Both the position numbers and the translations under genes were made by a program. From Bacillus sp. S3 (GTDB lineage: Bacteria > Bacillota > Bacilli > Bacillales > Cytobacillaceae), in NCBI RefSeq assembly GCF_005154805.1, contig NZ_CP039727.1, positions 307,501 to 371,500 on the forward strand: 64,000 nucleotides of DNA, in the 5' to 3' direction. Shown here piece by piece: positions 1 to 8,220 of the stretch. Position 1 is the stretch's first letter; each line of letters starts with the position of its first letter. Below the pieces are notes generated by a model that did no database searches, was not told the origin of the DNA, and worked only from the letters and a program-made list of their open reading frames with translations.

Positions 1-80
1 CCACCGGAACGGTCGTTAAGAAGCCGTATAAGTGATCGAGTACGTCAAATTCCTATCAACACAAATCGAAAAGAACTATT
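1..80. other. window edge, no assignable gene
   Basis: In relatives thiL lies just upstream of tsaE, so a thiL tail could be expected here. One + frame reads ten codons and stops at a TGA at 33-35, but it is too short to recognise. I see no ribosome binding site or start in this stretch. The terminator that follows shows that a + strand transcript ends here. Confidence 0.3.
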
Positions 81-107
81 CCTTAGGAACGTCCTAAGGT
101 TTTTTTT
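81..107 (+). terminator. rho-independent terminator upstream of tsaE
   Basis: An 8-bp perfect stem (CCTTAGGA / TCCTAAGG) with a 3-nt loop is followed by eight T. It probably closes the transcript of the gene left of the window and separates it from the tsaE operon. Confidence 0.85.
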
Positions 108-168
108 ATACATAAATAAGGGTAAAATAGAAATAGAGATGATTATGTTAAAGTATAAAGGTGATTAT

Positions 169-624
169 ATGAATCAATTTGAAATACATACGGCGAATTC
201 TGAGGAAACCTCGCAATTCGCGGCAAAACTGGCGCACTTTTTACAGCCAGGCGATGTCCTTGCCCTTGAGGGCGATTTGGGCGCAGGGAAAACAACCTTC
301 ACCAAAGGCTTGGCAAAAGGGTTAGAGATAAAGAGAACTGTTAATAGTCCGACATTTACCATCATTAAAGAATATAAAGGAAAGCTGCCATTATATCATA
401 TGGACGTTTACCGCGTAGCCGATGCCTTTGAAGACCTTGGCTTTGATGAATACTTTGAAGGTGATGGAGTTACAGTAGTGGAATGGGCGCATTTAATCGA
501 GGAGCAGCTGCCTGTGGAACGATTAACGATATTTTTATATCATGAAAGCCAAGACCAGCGTAAAATTGTTCTTGAACCAAAAGGAAACCGATATGAGCAA
601 TTATGTAAGGAGATTTTTAGATGA
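169..624 (+). CDS. tsaE: tRNA t6A threonylcarbamoyladenosine biosynthesis ATPase TsaE
   Basis: This is the P-loop ATPase that works with TsaB and TsaD to transfer threonylcarbamoyl to A37 of ANN-decoding tRNAs in the cytoplasm. The Walker A motif GDLGAGKTT is near residue 36, followed by the family-typical NSPTFTII and a VVEWAHLI segment. The start at 169 has AAAGGTG just upstream; an in-frame ATG at 139 has no such signal. About 151 residues is normal for the family. It is the first gene of a tight operon and overlaps tsaB by 4 bp (ATGA). B. subtilis ydiB is the syntenic counterpart. Confidence 0.95.
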   Translation: MNQFEIHTANSEETSQFAAKLAHFLQPGDVLALEGDLGAGKTTFTKGLAKGLEIKRTVNSPTFTIIKEYKGKLPLYHMDVYRVADAFEDLGFDEYFEGDGVTVVEWAHLIEEQLPVERLTIFLYHESQDQRKIVLEPKGNRYEQLCKEIFR

Positions 625-1328
625 CCATACTAGCGATCGATACTTCTAACAATCCATTGGGGATAGCGCTTTTAGATGAAAATCAAGTACTTGGTGAATA
701 TATCACCAATTTAAAAAAGAACCACTCTGTTCGCATTATGCCGGCCATTGAGACATTAATGAAGGATTGTGAACGAACCCCTGCCGATTTAACGAAAATC
801 GTTGTGGCAAAGGGACCTGGTTCCTATACGGGTGTTAGAATCGGTGTCACGATTGCCAAAACATTAGCCTGGACTTTAAAGATACCGCTTGTCGGCATTT
901 CCAGTCTGGAGGTTTTAGCGGCGGGTGCAGGCCGATACTTTAATGGATATGTATCACCCATAGTAGACGCTAGAAGGGGACAAGTCTACACTGCACTCTA
1001 TCAGTATCAGAACGGAGAATTGGCTGCTGTGGTAGAGGATCAGTTAGTGATGTTAGCCGATTGGGCAGCAACATTATCAGAAATGAACAAACCAATTCTG
1101 TTTATCGGAAATGACCTGCCCATTCATCGTGACAAAATAAAAGAGGTACTGGGCTCACAGGCCATTTTTGCCAATATGACGGAACACAATCCTCGGCCCG
1201 CCGAACTTGCAATGTTAGGCCGGAATAAACCGGATGAGGATGTCCACGCATTTGTTCCAAATTATATTCGTTTGGCAGAAGCGGAACAGAAGTGGTTAGA
1301 GGCAAAAGGGAAAATTTCAAATAGATAG
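621..1328 (+). CDS. tsaB: tRNA t6A biosynthesis scaffold protein TsaB
   Basis: TsaB is the inactive paralogue of TsaD (ASKHA fold) that forms the core heterodimer with TsaD for t6A37 synthesis. The N-terminus has the typical LAIDTSN, followed by KGPGSYTGVRIG and SSLEVLA, all hallmarks of TsaB. The 235-residue length is usual. Translation is coupled to tsaE through an ATGA overlap. The rimI start follows 11 bp after the stop. Equivalent to B. subtilis ydiC. Confidence 0.95.
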   Translation: MTILAIDTSNNPLGIALLDENQVLGEYITNLKKNHSVRIMPAIETLMKDCERTPADLTKIVVAKGPGSYTGVRIGVTIAKTLAWTLKIPLVGISSLEVLAAGAGRYFNGYVSPIVDARRGQVYTALYQYQNGELAAVVEDQLVMLADWAATLSEMNKPILFIGNDLPIHRDKIKEVLGSQAIFANMTEHNPRPAELAMLGRNKPDEDVHAFVPNYIRLAEAEQKWLEAKGKISNR

Positions 1329-1339
1329 GAATTAGAAAT

Positions 1340-1789
1340 ATGATAGATTCTTATGTTTTTCGTTATATGAGGGAAGAGGATATTGACCAGGTATTAGAAG
1401 TGGAGCATGCGTCATTTACAACGCCATGGAGCCGGGAAGCTTTTTATAATGAATTATACAATAACAAATTTGCTGTTTATATTGTTCTTGAGGAAGATGG
1501 GAAGATTATCGGATATTGCGGGACATGGGTGGTGATTGATGAAGCACATGTAACGAATGTAGCAATTTTGCCGGAGTATAGAGGAAAAAAACTGGGTGAG
1601 GCCTTAATGAGGAAGTTAATAGCCGTAGCGAGGGAGATGGGGGCAAGAACCATGACCCTTGAAGTGAGAGTGACAAATCATGTCGCACAATCCCTTTACC
1701 GCAAGTTTGGGTTTCAAAACGGCGGAATCAGGAAAAATTATTATTCCGATAATCAGGAAGATGCACAAATAATGTGGGTGAGCTTATGA
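1340..1789 (+). CDS. rimI: ribosomal protein alanine N-acetyltransferase RimI (GNAT family)
   Basis: This is a GNAT acyltransferase that by family acetylates the N-terminal Ala of ribosomal protein S18 using acetyl-CoA. The acetyl-CoA loop is visible as [13 protein letters not shown] near residue 80, followed by [19 protein letters not shown], the conserved RimI C-terminal block. At 149 residues it is full length. It sits between tsaB and tsaD and overlaps tsaD by 4 bp, as in many Firmicutes. Target specificity is inferred from family and position only. Confidence 0.92.
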   Translation: MIDSYVFRYMREEDIDQVLEVEHASFTTPWSREAFYNELYNNKFAVYIVLEEDGKIIGYCGTWVVIDEAHVTNVAILPEYRGKKLGEALMRKLIAVAREMGARTMTLEVRVTNHVAQSLYRKFGFQNGGIRKNYYSDNQEDAQIMWVSL

Positions 1790-2811
1790 AAAAAGACGTA
1801 TTGATAGTAGGAATTGAAACGAGCTGTGATGAAACAGCCGTCGCCATTGTTAAAGATGGCCGTGAAATTGTCGCAAATGTAGTGGCTTCGCAAATTGAAA
1901 GTCATAAGCGCTTTGGCGGTGTGGTGCCGGAAATTGCCTCGCGTCATCATGTGGAACAAATAACGCTTGTGATTGAAGAAGCATTAAATCAGGCCCAATT
2001 AACCTTTTCAGATATTGATGCTATAGCAGTAACAGAAGGCCCGGGATTAGTGGGGGCGCTCTTAATTGGAGTAAATGCGGCGAAGGCACTTGCCTTTGCT
2101 CATAATAAGCCGCTTGTCCCTGTCCATCATATTGCCGGGCATATTTATGCGAACAGGCTGGTTACAGAATTAAAGTTTCCGCTCTTAGCACTTGTCGTTT
2201 CAGGCGGGCATACCGAGCTTGTGTATATGAAAGAGCATGGTCACTTTGAGGTGATTGGAGAAACGAGAGACGACGCAGCAGGTGAGGCCTACGATAAAGT
2301 AGCGAGGACGTTAAACATGCCGTATCCCGGAGGTCCGCATATTGACCGGTTGGCACAGGAGGGAAGTCCGACAATTGATTTGCCGAGGGCCTGGCTTGAG
2401 GAAGGCTCATATGATTTTAGTTTTAGCGGTTTAAAGTCTGCGGTAATAAATACGGTTCATAACGCAGAGCAGCGGGGTGAACGGATTGAGCCCGAGGACC
2501 TTGCAGCCAGTTTCCAGGAAAGTGTGATTGAAGTGCTCGTGAAAAAGACGGAAAGGGCTGTAGCTGAGTATGGCGTCGGCCAGCTGGTAGTTGCCGGCGG
2601 CGTGGCAGCGAACAAGGGACTGAGAAAAGCACTGGAGAAGACCTTTGGGAATCATCCGGAGATTGAATTGGTGATTCCGCCCTTATCGTTATGTACAGAC
2701 AATGCGGCGATGATTGCCGCCGCCGGAAGTGTCATGTTTGAAAAAGGAATCAGGGCTGATTCATCATTAAATGCCATACCTGGATTGGATATTGAAATAT
2801 ATAACATCTAA
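1786..2811 (+). CDS. tsaD: tRNA N6-threonylcarbamoyladenosine transferase TsaD
   Basis: TsaD is the catalytic subunit that moves threonylcarbamoyl from TC-AMP to A37 of tRNA. The protein begins with [15 protein letters not shown], has the metal-binding HHIAGHIYA motif near residue 113, and the SGGHTEL and YDKVAR blocks. I chose the ATG at 1786, in ATGA overlap with the rimI stop; an in-frame GTG at 1774 would add four residues without family support. About 341 residues. It is the last gene of the operon and is followed by a strong terminator. Formerly named gcp. Confidence 0.96.
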   Translation: MKKDVLIVGIETSCDETAVAIVKDGREIVANVVASQIESHKRFGGVVPEIASRHHVEQITLVIEEALNQAQLTFSDIDAIAVTEGPGLVGALLIGVNAAKALAFAHNKPLVPVHHIAGHIYANRLVTELKFPLLALVVSGGHTELVYMKEHGHFEVIGETRDDAAGEAYDKVARTLNMPYPGGPHIDRLAQEGSPTIDLPRAWLEEGSYDFSFSGLKSAVINTVHNAEQRGERIEPEDLAASFQESVIEVLVKKTERAVAEYGVGQLVVAGGVAANKGLRKALEKTFGNHPEIELVIPPLSLCTDNAAMIAAAGSVMFEKGIRADSSLNAIPGLDIEIYNI

Positions 2812-2839
2812 CTCTTCTGAATTAGAAGAGTTTTTTTTT
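2812..2839 (+). terminator. terminator of the tsaE-tsaB-rimI-tsaD operon
   Basis: A stem CTCTTCT / AGAAGAG with a 5-nt loop is followed by nine T, starting at the tsaD stop codon. Confidence 0.9.
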
Positions 2840-2871
2840 GGTAGGGAACTTTGGGAGGAATGTAGTAAGTG

Positions 2872-3124
2872 TTCATTTACCGAAATGCAAAAAGGATAGC
2901 CCGAGCGGTAAATGAAAAGCCATTACATTGACCGAATTGCAAAAAGAAAAGCCCAAACGGTAAATGAAACGCGGTTACATTGACCGAATTGCAAAAAGGA
3001 AAGCTTAAACGGTAAATGAAACGCGGTTACATTGACCGAATTGCAAAAAGGAAAGCCCAAACGGTAAATGAAACGCGGTTACATTGACCGAATTGCAAAA
3101 GGAAAAGCTCAAACAGTAAATGAA
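2872..3124. repeat. 52-bp tandem repeat array, five units
   Basis: The motif ACCGAATTGCAAAAAGGA recurs with an exact 52-bp period: the CGAA of successive units lies at 2881, 2933, 2985, 3037 and 3089. Each unit also carries GGTAAATGAA. In the first unit TTCATTTACCG (2872-2882) and CGGTAAATGAA (2905-2915) are perfect inverted copies, so it can fold as a hairpin. The outer units differ most and the inner units are nearly identical, as expected of tandem duplication. The period is not a multiple of three and no long frame is open, so it is non-coding. Function unknown. Confidence 0.9.
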
Positions 3125-3175
3125 CAACTCCTCAATGGACATAAATGCAAAAAAGGACCGCACATCCCCTAATAT

Positions 3176-3371
3176 TGTGGATAAAATTTTTCAAAAAAAC
3201 TGATAACAATCAACAAATTGTGGATAAGTCTGTGTATACTGTTGATAATGTGGATAAAAACGGTGTTTAATGTGGATAATGTGGAAAAGCATAAAAAATG
3301 CATAAAAATAAACTGTTTGAAATGTGTATAATGTTGTGGAAAAGTGGATACATGTTAAAACATGTTGATAA
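3176..3371. promoter_or_regulatory. DnaA-box cluster between tsaD and ydiF
   Basis: There are four perfect copies of TGTGGATAA (reverse complement of TTATCCACA) at 3176, 3219, 3249 and 3271. One-mismatch copies lie at 3240 and 3363 (TGTTGATAA) and at 3280 and 3335 (TGTGGAAAA). The region is AT-rich and lies between convergent genes, so it is not a promoter. In B. subtilis the gcp(tsaD)-ydiF interval is one of the DnaA-box clusters outside oriC that titrate DnaA and restrain initiation. Position and motif both match that role. Confidence 0.85.
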
Positions 3372-3463
3372 TTTTTATGAATTTGTCGAATTGTACTCAG
3401 ATTTTGTCGATTAATTTTTAAAGTATGTCGATACACCAAACATTTTGTTGATAGAAGTAAAGC

Positions 3464-3494
3464 TAAAAACCGGGCGATCCAATCAGCCCGGTTT
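3464..3494 (-). terminator. terminator of ydiF
   Basis: A 9-bp perfect stem (AAACCGGGC / GCCCGGTTT) lies just after the ydiF stop. On the minus strand it ends in a short T run. Confidence 0.8.
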
Positions 3495-3500
3495 CATTCT

Positions 3501-5420
3501 TTATTCAGCAAGCTCAGCCCATTCTTCCATCAATTGCTCGAGCTCTGCTTTTGCATGTTCATTTTTCATGTTGATTTCTATTACCTTTTCATGGTCCTGA
3601 AAAATCTCAGGCTCACATAATTGCTGCTCGTACTGTTGAATTTGTTCCTCCAGTTCTTCAATTCGCAGCTCGATTTCCTCTAACTTTCGTTTCCGCTGCC
3701 GTTCCAGCTTTTTGGTTTCCTTATCCTGTTGATAACTATTTTTTTCAAAAGCATCCTTTTCCGCAATTGCTTTCGTGGAGGCAGCCAGGGAAAGGGCGGC
3801 AAGTTCTTCCTGCTCTAATTTCTTTTCTAGATAATAATCATAGTCCCCAAGATACTCTGTGCTGCCGTGCCGACTTAATTCCAACACTTTAGTGGCAATC
3901 CGGTTAATGAAATATCTGTCGTGTGAAACAAACAGAATCGTCCCAGGATAATCCATCAGGGCATTCTCGAGAACTTCCTTACTGTCCAGATCAAGGTGGT
4001 TCGTAGGCTCATCAAGGATCAGCACATTTGCTTTCTCCAGCATCAGCTTAGCCAGCGCCAATCGGGCTTTTTCACCGCCGCTTAACGTGGAGACAATTTT
4101 TAACACATCGTCACCGGAAAAGAGGAAGTTACCTAACACCGTCCGAATTTCCTTTTCACTTTTTAACGGATAATCATCCCAGAGTTCATTTAAGACGCGC
4201 TTATTGGAGGTTAATTCGGCCTGTTGCTGGTCATAATAACCAATTGAAAGGTTTGTTCCATAATAAACTGATCCAGCAAGTGCGGGCAATTTTTTTATGA
4301 TGGTTTTTAACAGTGTCGATTTTCCGATTCCATTCGGACCAACAAGAGCAATACTCTCTCCTTTATAGGCGCGGAAGGTGATGTCCTCTGAAACCATCTC
4401 ACCCTCATACCCGACGGCAAGTGAATCCACCGTTAAAACGTCATTCCCGCTTTGTTTTTCAATTTCAAACGAGAAGGTTGCCGATTTTTCGTCCCCAAGC
4501 GGACGATCCATCAGCTCCATTTTTTCGAGCTTTTTCCGGCGGCTTTGCGCTCGCTTCGTGGTCGAAGCCCGCGCTAAATTTCGTTGGATAAAGTCCTGCA
4601 GATTAGCGACTTCTTGCTGCTGCTTCTCAAAGAGTTTCATATCGCGCTCATAATTGGCCGCTTTTTGCTCAAGGTAGGCACTGTAGTTCCCGGGAAACCG
4701 CCCGATTTGCTTGCGGGATACCTCATAGACCTGCGTCACAACCTTATCTAAAAAATAGCGGTCATGAGATACGATTAAAATCGCGCCATCATAGCTCTGT
4801 AAATATTGTTCGAGCCATGATAATGTATCAATATCGAGATGGTTGGTAGGCTCGTCCAGAATCAAAATGTCGGGACGCGTTAACAGCAGCTTTCCAAGGG
4901 CAAGACGGGTTTTCTGTCCGCCGCTTAAACTGGAAATCATCAGGGTGCTGTCGTGAAAGTTAAGGCCATGCAGAACGGAGCGGATATCGGCTTCGTATTG
5001 ATAGCCCCCTTGCTCCTTAAATTTTACTTGGAGCAGATCATATTCTTTTAAAATCCGCTCGTATTTAACAGGGTCCTCGAAAATAGCAGGATCCGCCATT
5101 TGTTCTTCCAGCCTGCGCAGTGACTTTTCCATTGCACGTAAGGGTTCGAACACGGTCAACATTTCTTCCCAAATGGATAATTTGGACTCAAGTCCGGTAT
5201 TTTGGGCTAAATAGCCGATAGTCACTTCTTTCGGCTTTATAATCTCACCGCCATCATGTGACAAATGACCGGCAATAATTTTCAATAATGTCGATTTTCC
5301 TGCGCCGTTGCGGCCGACGAGGGCGACACGGTCACGGGTTTGTAATTCTAGCTTTATATTCGATAAAATAAGGTCAGCGCCATAATATTTTTGTAATTGA
5401 TTAACCTGTAACAAAATCAT
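3501..5420 (-). CDS. ydiF: ABC-F family ATPase (YdiF-like)
   Basis: This is a soluble protein with two ABC ATPase domains and no membrane segment. ABC-F proteins act on the ribosome in translation or antibiotic protection, not in transport. Walker A GRNGAGKST lies near residue 40 and a second, GPNGIGKST, near 360. Each half has an LSGGxK/E signature and LDEPTNHLD. A charged linker of ABC-F type joins the halves, and a C-terminal coiled coil rich in Glu/Lys follows. The start has GAGGTG upstream. 639 residues. It is convergent with tsaD and syntenic with B. subtilis ydiF; the exact role is not known. Confidence 0.92.
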   Translation of the reverse strand: MILLQVNQLQKYYGADLILSNIKLELQTRDRVALVGRNGAGKSTLLKIIAGHLSHDGGEIIKPKEVTIGYLAQNTGLESKLSIWEEMLTVFEPLRAMEKSLRRLEEQMADPAIFEDPVKYERILKEYDLLQVKFKEQGGYQYEADIRSVLHGLNFHDSTLMISSLSGGQKTRLALGKLLLTRPDILILDEPTNHLDIDTLSWLEQYLQSYDGAILIVSHDRYFLDKVVTQVYEVSRKQIGRFPGNYSAYLEQKAANYERDMKLFEKQQQEVANLQDFIQRNLARASTTKRAQSRRKKLEKMELMDRPLGDEKSATFSFEIEKQSGNDVLTVDSLAVGYEGEMVSEDITFRAYKGESIALVGPNGIGKSTLLKTIIKKLPALAGSVYYGTNLSIGYYDQQQAELTSNKRVLNELWDDYPLKSEKEIRTVLGNFLFSGDDVLKIVSTLSGGEKARLALAKLMLEKANVLILDEPTNHLDLDSKEVLENALMDYPGTILFVSHDRYFINRIATKVLELSRHGSTEYLGDYDYYLEKKLEQEELAALSLAASTKAIAEKDAFEKNSYQQDKETKKLERQRKRKLEEIELRIEELEEQIQQYEQQLCEPEIFQDHEKVIEINMKNEHAKAELEQLMEEWAELAE

Positions 5421-5565
5421 CTAATTTCACCTCTATATACATACTAATAGTGTACCGTATAACCGGATTACGGGCAATAAAGCCAATGGCTATCAAAAAA
5501 GTTCAAAGTTTCACACACATTTTAGGAAAAATAGTGTATTATTTTTGGATAGGAGGAATATTTTT

Positions 5566-6063
5566 ATGGCAGAATTTACACATTTTAATGAAGAGGGCAG
5601 AGCAAAGATGGTCGATGTCAGTGATAAACCAGAAACGGCACGTACCGCTCTTGCTCATTCCAGCATAACGGTCAGTAAAGAAATTTTTGAAAAAATAAAT
5701 AACCAAGAAATGAAAAAAGGCGATGTGCTAGCAGTGGCTCAAGTTGCAGCAGTCATGGCTGCAAAAAAGACGTGGGATTTGATCCCGATGTGTCATCCGA
5801 TTCCATTAACAGGGGTAAATATCTCTTTTACATGGGAAGAGGGCGGGCAAGATCAGGTTCAATTACATATTGCTGCAGCTGTTAAGACAAAAGGGAACAC
5901 AGGTGTGGAAATGGAAGCGCTAACAGCTGCTTCGGCCTGTGCATTAACCGTTTATGATATGTGTAAGGCAGTTAATAAAGGGATGGTCATTGGGCCAACC
6001 TATTTAGTCGAGAAAACTGGCGGAAAAAACGGTGACTTCAAGCGAACGGAACAAGTGAAATAA
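5566..6063 (+). CDS. moaC: cyclic pyranopterin monophosphate synthase MoaC
   Basis: MoaC makes cyclic pyranopterin monophosphate from the MoaA product in molybdenum cofactor synthesis. Family blocks seen are [12 protein letters not shown] near residue 14, MCHPIPLTG near 73 and the GVEMEALTA segment. AGGAGG at 5551 with 9-nt spacing fixes the start at 5566 rather than an in-frame TTG at 5545. About 165 residues, full length. It stands alone between divergent ydiF and rex, as in B. subtilis; no other moa gene is in the window. Confidence 0.95.
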   Translation: MAEFTHFNEEGRAKMVDVSDKPETARTALAHSSITVSKEIFEKINNQEMKKGDVLAVAQVAAVMAAKKTWDLIPMCHPIPLTGVNISFTWEEGGQDQVQLHIAAAVKTKGNTGVEMEALTAASACALTVYDMCKAVNKGMVIGPTYLVEKTGGKNGDFKRTEQVK

Positions 6064-6094
6064 TAACATACATTCAAAAGGGGTGTGGGAGAAT

Positions 6095-6748
6095 ATGAGT
6101 AATGAAACGATGAAGATACCACAGGCGACAGCCAAACGGCTGCCCCTCTATTATCGATTTTTGAAAAATTTGCATAGTTCAGGCAAGCAAAGGGTTTCAT
6201 CAGCAGAATTAAGTGAAGCGGTAAAAGTGGATTCGGCAACGATTCGACGCGATTTTTCTTATTTCGGCGCATTAGGGAAAAAGGGCTATGGATACAATGT
6301 CAATTACTTATTAACATTCTTCCGTAAAACACTTGACCAGGATGAATTGACTAAGGTTGCCTTAATCGGGGTGGGGAATCTTGGTACAGCCTTTTTAAAC
6401 TATAATTTTTTAAAAAATAATAACACAAAAATTGCCTGTGCCTTTGATGTCGATCCGGCAAAAATGGGCACGATGATTCGTGAAGTACCTGTTTTTCACA
6501 TGGATGAGTTGGAGAAAGTGTTAGTGGAGGAAGACATACATGTTGCCATTTTAACCGTTCCAGCCCAAGCAGCACAGATGATCACGGACCGGCTTGTGAA
6601 TGCCAATGTAAAGGGGATCTTAAATTTCACCCCAGCAAGGTTAAATGTCACATCCTCGATCAGGGTACATCACATTGACTTGGCAGTAGAACTCCAGTCA
6701 CTGGTCTACTTTTTAAAGCATTATCCGACAGTGGAAATAGAAGAATAA
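6095..6748 (+). CDS. rex: redox-sensing transcriptional repressor Rex
   Basis: Rex binds NADH/NAD+ and represses fermentative and respiratory genes when NADH is low. The N-terminal winged helix contains [16 protein letters not shown] and [14 protein letters not shown] (recognition helix). The Rossmann domain starts at [12 protein letters not shown]. About 217 residues, normal. I prefer the ATG at 6095 to a GTG at 6083 because AAGGGGTG is correctly spaced. A terminator follows directly. In B. subtilis tatAy/tatCy come next; here a yhbDEF-like module is found instead. Confidence 0.95.
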   Translation: MSNETMKIPQATAKRLPLYYRFLKNLHSSGKQRVSSAELSEAVKVDSATIRRDFSYFGALGKKGYGYNVNYLLTFFRKTLDQDELTKVALIGVGNLGTAFLNYNFLKNNNTKIACAFDVDPAKMGTMIREVPVFHMDELEKVLVEEDIHVAILTVPAQAAQMITDRLVNANVKGILNFTPARLNVTSSIRVHHIDLAVELQSLVYFLKHYPTVEIEE

Positions 6749-6759
6749 TGTCGATTAAG

Positions 6760-6790
6760 ACTTTTCACAGAAATTGTGGAAAGTTTTTTT
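6760..6790 (+). terminator. terminator of rex
   Basis: A 10-bp stem (ACTTTTCACA / TGTGGAAAGT, one G-T pair) is followed by a run of T. Confidence 0.85.
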
Positions 6791-6799
6791 ATTGAATTC

Positions 6800-6828
6800 T
6801 TTACAACATAACAGTGTTATGTTACGTT
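6800..6828 (+). promoter_or_regulatory. dyad operator and promoter upstream of the yhbD-like gene
   Basis: AACATAAC-AGT-GTTATGTT (6805-6823) is a perfect 8-3-8 palindrome. A possible -35 (TTTACA, 6800) and a weak -10 (TACGTT, 6823) bracket it. A dyad between -35 and -10 is the usual layout for MerR-type regulators, and the downstream gene has a MerR-like N-terminus. Autoregulation is an inference. Confidence 0.55.
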
Positions 6829-6853
6829 AAAAACCAGAAAGGGGATATTTAAC

Positions 6854-7477
6854 ATGAGCGAGGGGTTAATTTCGAAAAAGGATTTATTAGATATTGCAGG
6901 AATCTCGTATGGTCAGCTGTATCGCTGGAAGCGAAAGGATCTTATTCCTGAGGACTGGTTTATTCGAAAATCAACGTTTACGGGGCAGGAAACCTTTTTT
7001 CCAAGAGAAAAGATTTTAGAGCGAATTGATAAGATTCAAACGATGAAAGAAAACCTATCATTGGATGAGCTGGCAGACATGTTTTCACCTAACGTAACAG
7101 AGTTGCATTTCACGAAAGAGGAACTGTTGGAGCGTAACATTGTTTCGAGTGCAGTAATGGACGTATATTTGGAAACTGAAAAGGGCGGAACCCATTTTGA
7201 TTTTTCAAGAATTCTTGAAGTCTATGTATTAGAGAAGCTGCTGCAGTCCGGAGAAGTTAATCTAGATGAAGGGAAAATGCTGCTTCAAGTCTTAAAGGAT
7301 TATAGGGGATCGATCAAACAAAAAAATGCTGAGTTAGTGCTGACGAGAAAACTGGGGGTTTCATCCTGTTTATTACTGATCAATGCGGAAGCTGTTCAGT
7401 TTGACCAAGGGACGAAAGTGATGGTTCAGCTTTCACTCGTGAAATGTATGGAAGAGATTAAGGCGAAGTTATTATAA
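6854..7477 (+). CDS. yhbD: YhbD-like MerR-type DNA-binding protein (DUF4004)
   Basis: The N-terminus (SKKDLLDIAGISYGQLYRWK) reads as a MerR-like helix-turn-helix with the YRWKRKDLIP wing. It resembles B. subtilis YhbD (DUF4004), the gene before the bactofilins yhbE/yhbF. The rest, about 140 residues, is Leu/Glu-rich and helical without a known catalytic motif. 207 residues; the start has AAAGGGG 9 nt upstream. It is followed 12 bp later by the first bactofilin gene, so it is likely co-transcribed. Probable local regulator; the ligand is unknown. Confidence 0.75.
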   Translation: MSEGLISKKDLLDIAGISYGQLYRWKRKDLIPEDWFIRKSTFTGQETFFPREKILERIDKIQTMKENLSLDELADMFSPNVTELHFTKEELLERNIVSSAVMDVYLETEKGGTHFDFSRILEVYVLEKLLQSGEVNLDEGKMLLQVLKDYRGSIKQKNAELVLTRKLGVSSCLLLINAEAVQFDQGTKVMVQLSLVKCMEEIKAKLL

Positions 7478-7489
7478 AGGAGAATGATC

Positions 7490-8206
7490 ATGGATACGCA
7501 AAAAAGGGGAGACTTGAATATTAACGGCTTTGGTTCGGCAAACGGCGGGCAATTTCGCCATGTAACCATCAATGGCAAAGGGACCGTTAACAGTGATATC
7601 GACTGTGTCGAATTCGATTGCAATGGCTCCGGGACGGTAAATGGAAATGTGGTAACGAACAAAGCTAAGATTAACGGAAACGGAAAAGTGAAAGGAAATC
7701 TTGACTGTAAATCATTATCAGTCGATGGAACGGCGAAAATTGAACATAACCTTTACGCAGAACAGTTGAAGGTGGCAGGAAAGGCCTCTGTCGGGGGGAA
7801 GGTAAGAGCGGAGGAAATCGCCATTAAGGGCAGGCTGACCGTTGAGGGAGATTGTGAAGCGGAATCGTTTAAAGCGGAGTCACTGTTTATCATTGGCGGG
7901 CTTTTAAATGCGGATGAAGTGGATATTAAGATTTTTGGAGAGTGCAAAGCCAGAGAAATAGGCGGGCAAACCATTCGTATTAAAGACAAACCGGCATTAA
8001 TGGGATTATTTAAGTCGTTTATTCAAACCCAGCTGGAAACGGAATGCATCGAAGGGGACAAAATTGAATTGGAAAATACGAAAGCGGCTGTTGTCCGCGG
8101 CAACGAGATTACCATCGGGCCAAAATGTGAAATTGGTCTGGTTGAGTATAGCGGAAAGCTTTCAGTTGACAAAAAAGCAGTTGTGAAAGAGTCGAGAAAG
8201 ATATAA
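7490..8206 (+). CDS. yhbE: bactofilin-like polymer-forming protein (YhbE-like)
   Basis: This has the repeated short beta-helix pattern of bactofilins: GxxxxxNGxGxVxGxV-type turns such as DLNINGFGSANGG and ITGNVV-like rungs over most of its 238 residues. B. subtilis YhbE and YhbF (BacE/BacF) are bactofilins linked to flagellar assembly. I chose the ATG at 7490 (AAAGGAG at 7476, 7-nt spacing) over the ATG at 7484, which nearly abuts that site. No signal peptide or membrane segment. It is paired with the next gene, which is clearly its paralogue. Confidence 0.8.
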   Translation: MDTQKRGDLNINGFGSANGGQFRHVTINGKGTVNSDIDCVEFDCNGSGTVNGNVVTNKAKINGNGKVKGNLDCKSLSVDGTAKIEHNLYAEQLKVAGKASVGGKVRAEEIAIKGRLTVEGDCEAESFKAESLFIIGGLLNADEVDIKIFGECKAREIGGQTIRIKDKPALMGLFKSFIQTQLETECIEGDKIELENTKAAVVRGNEITIGPKCEIGLVEYSGKLSVDKKAVVKESRKI

Positions 8207-8220
8207 AGGGGGAGAAGGAA

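Noticed and set aside
2872..3124. CRISPR array
   Set aside because: The units are repeated end to end without variable spacers, and no cas gene is near.
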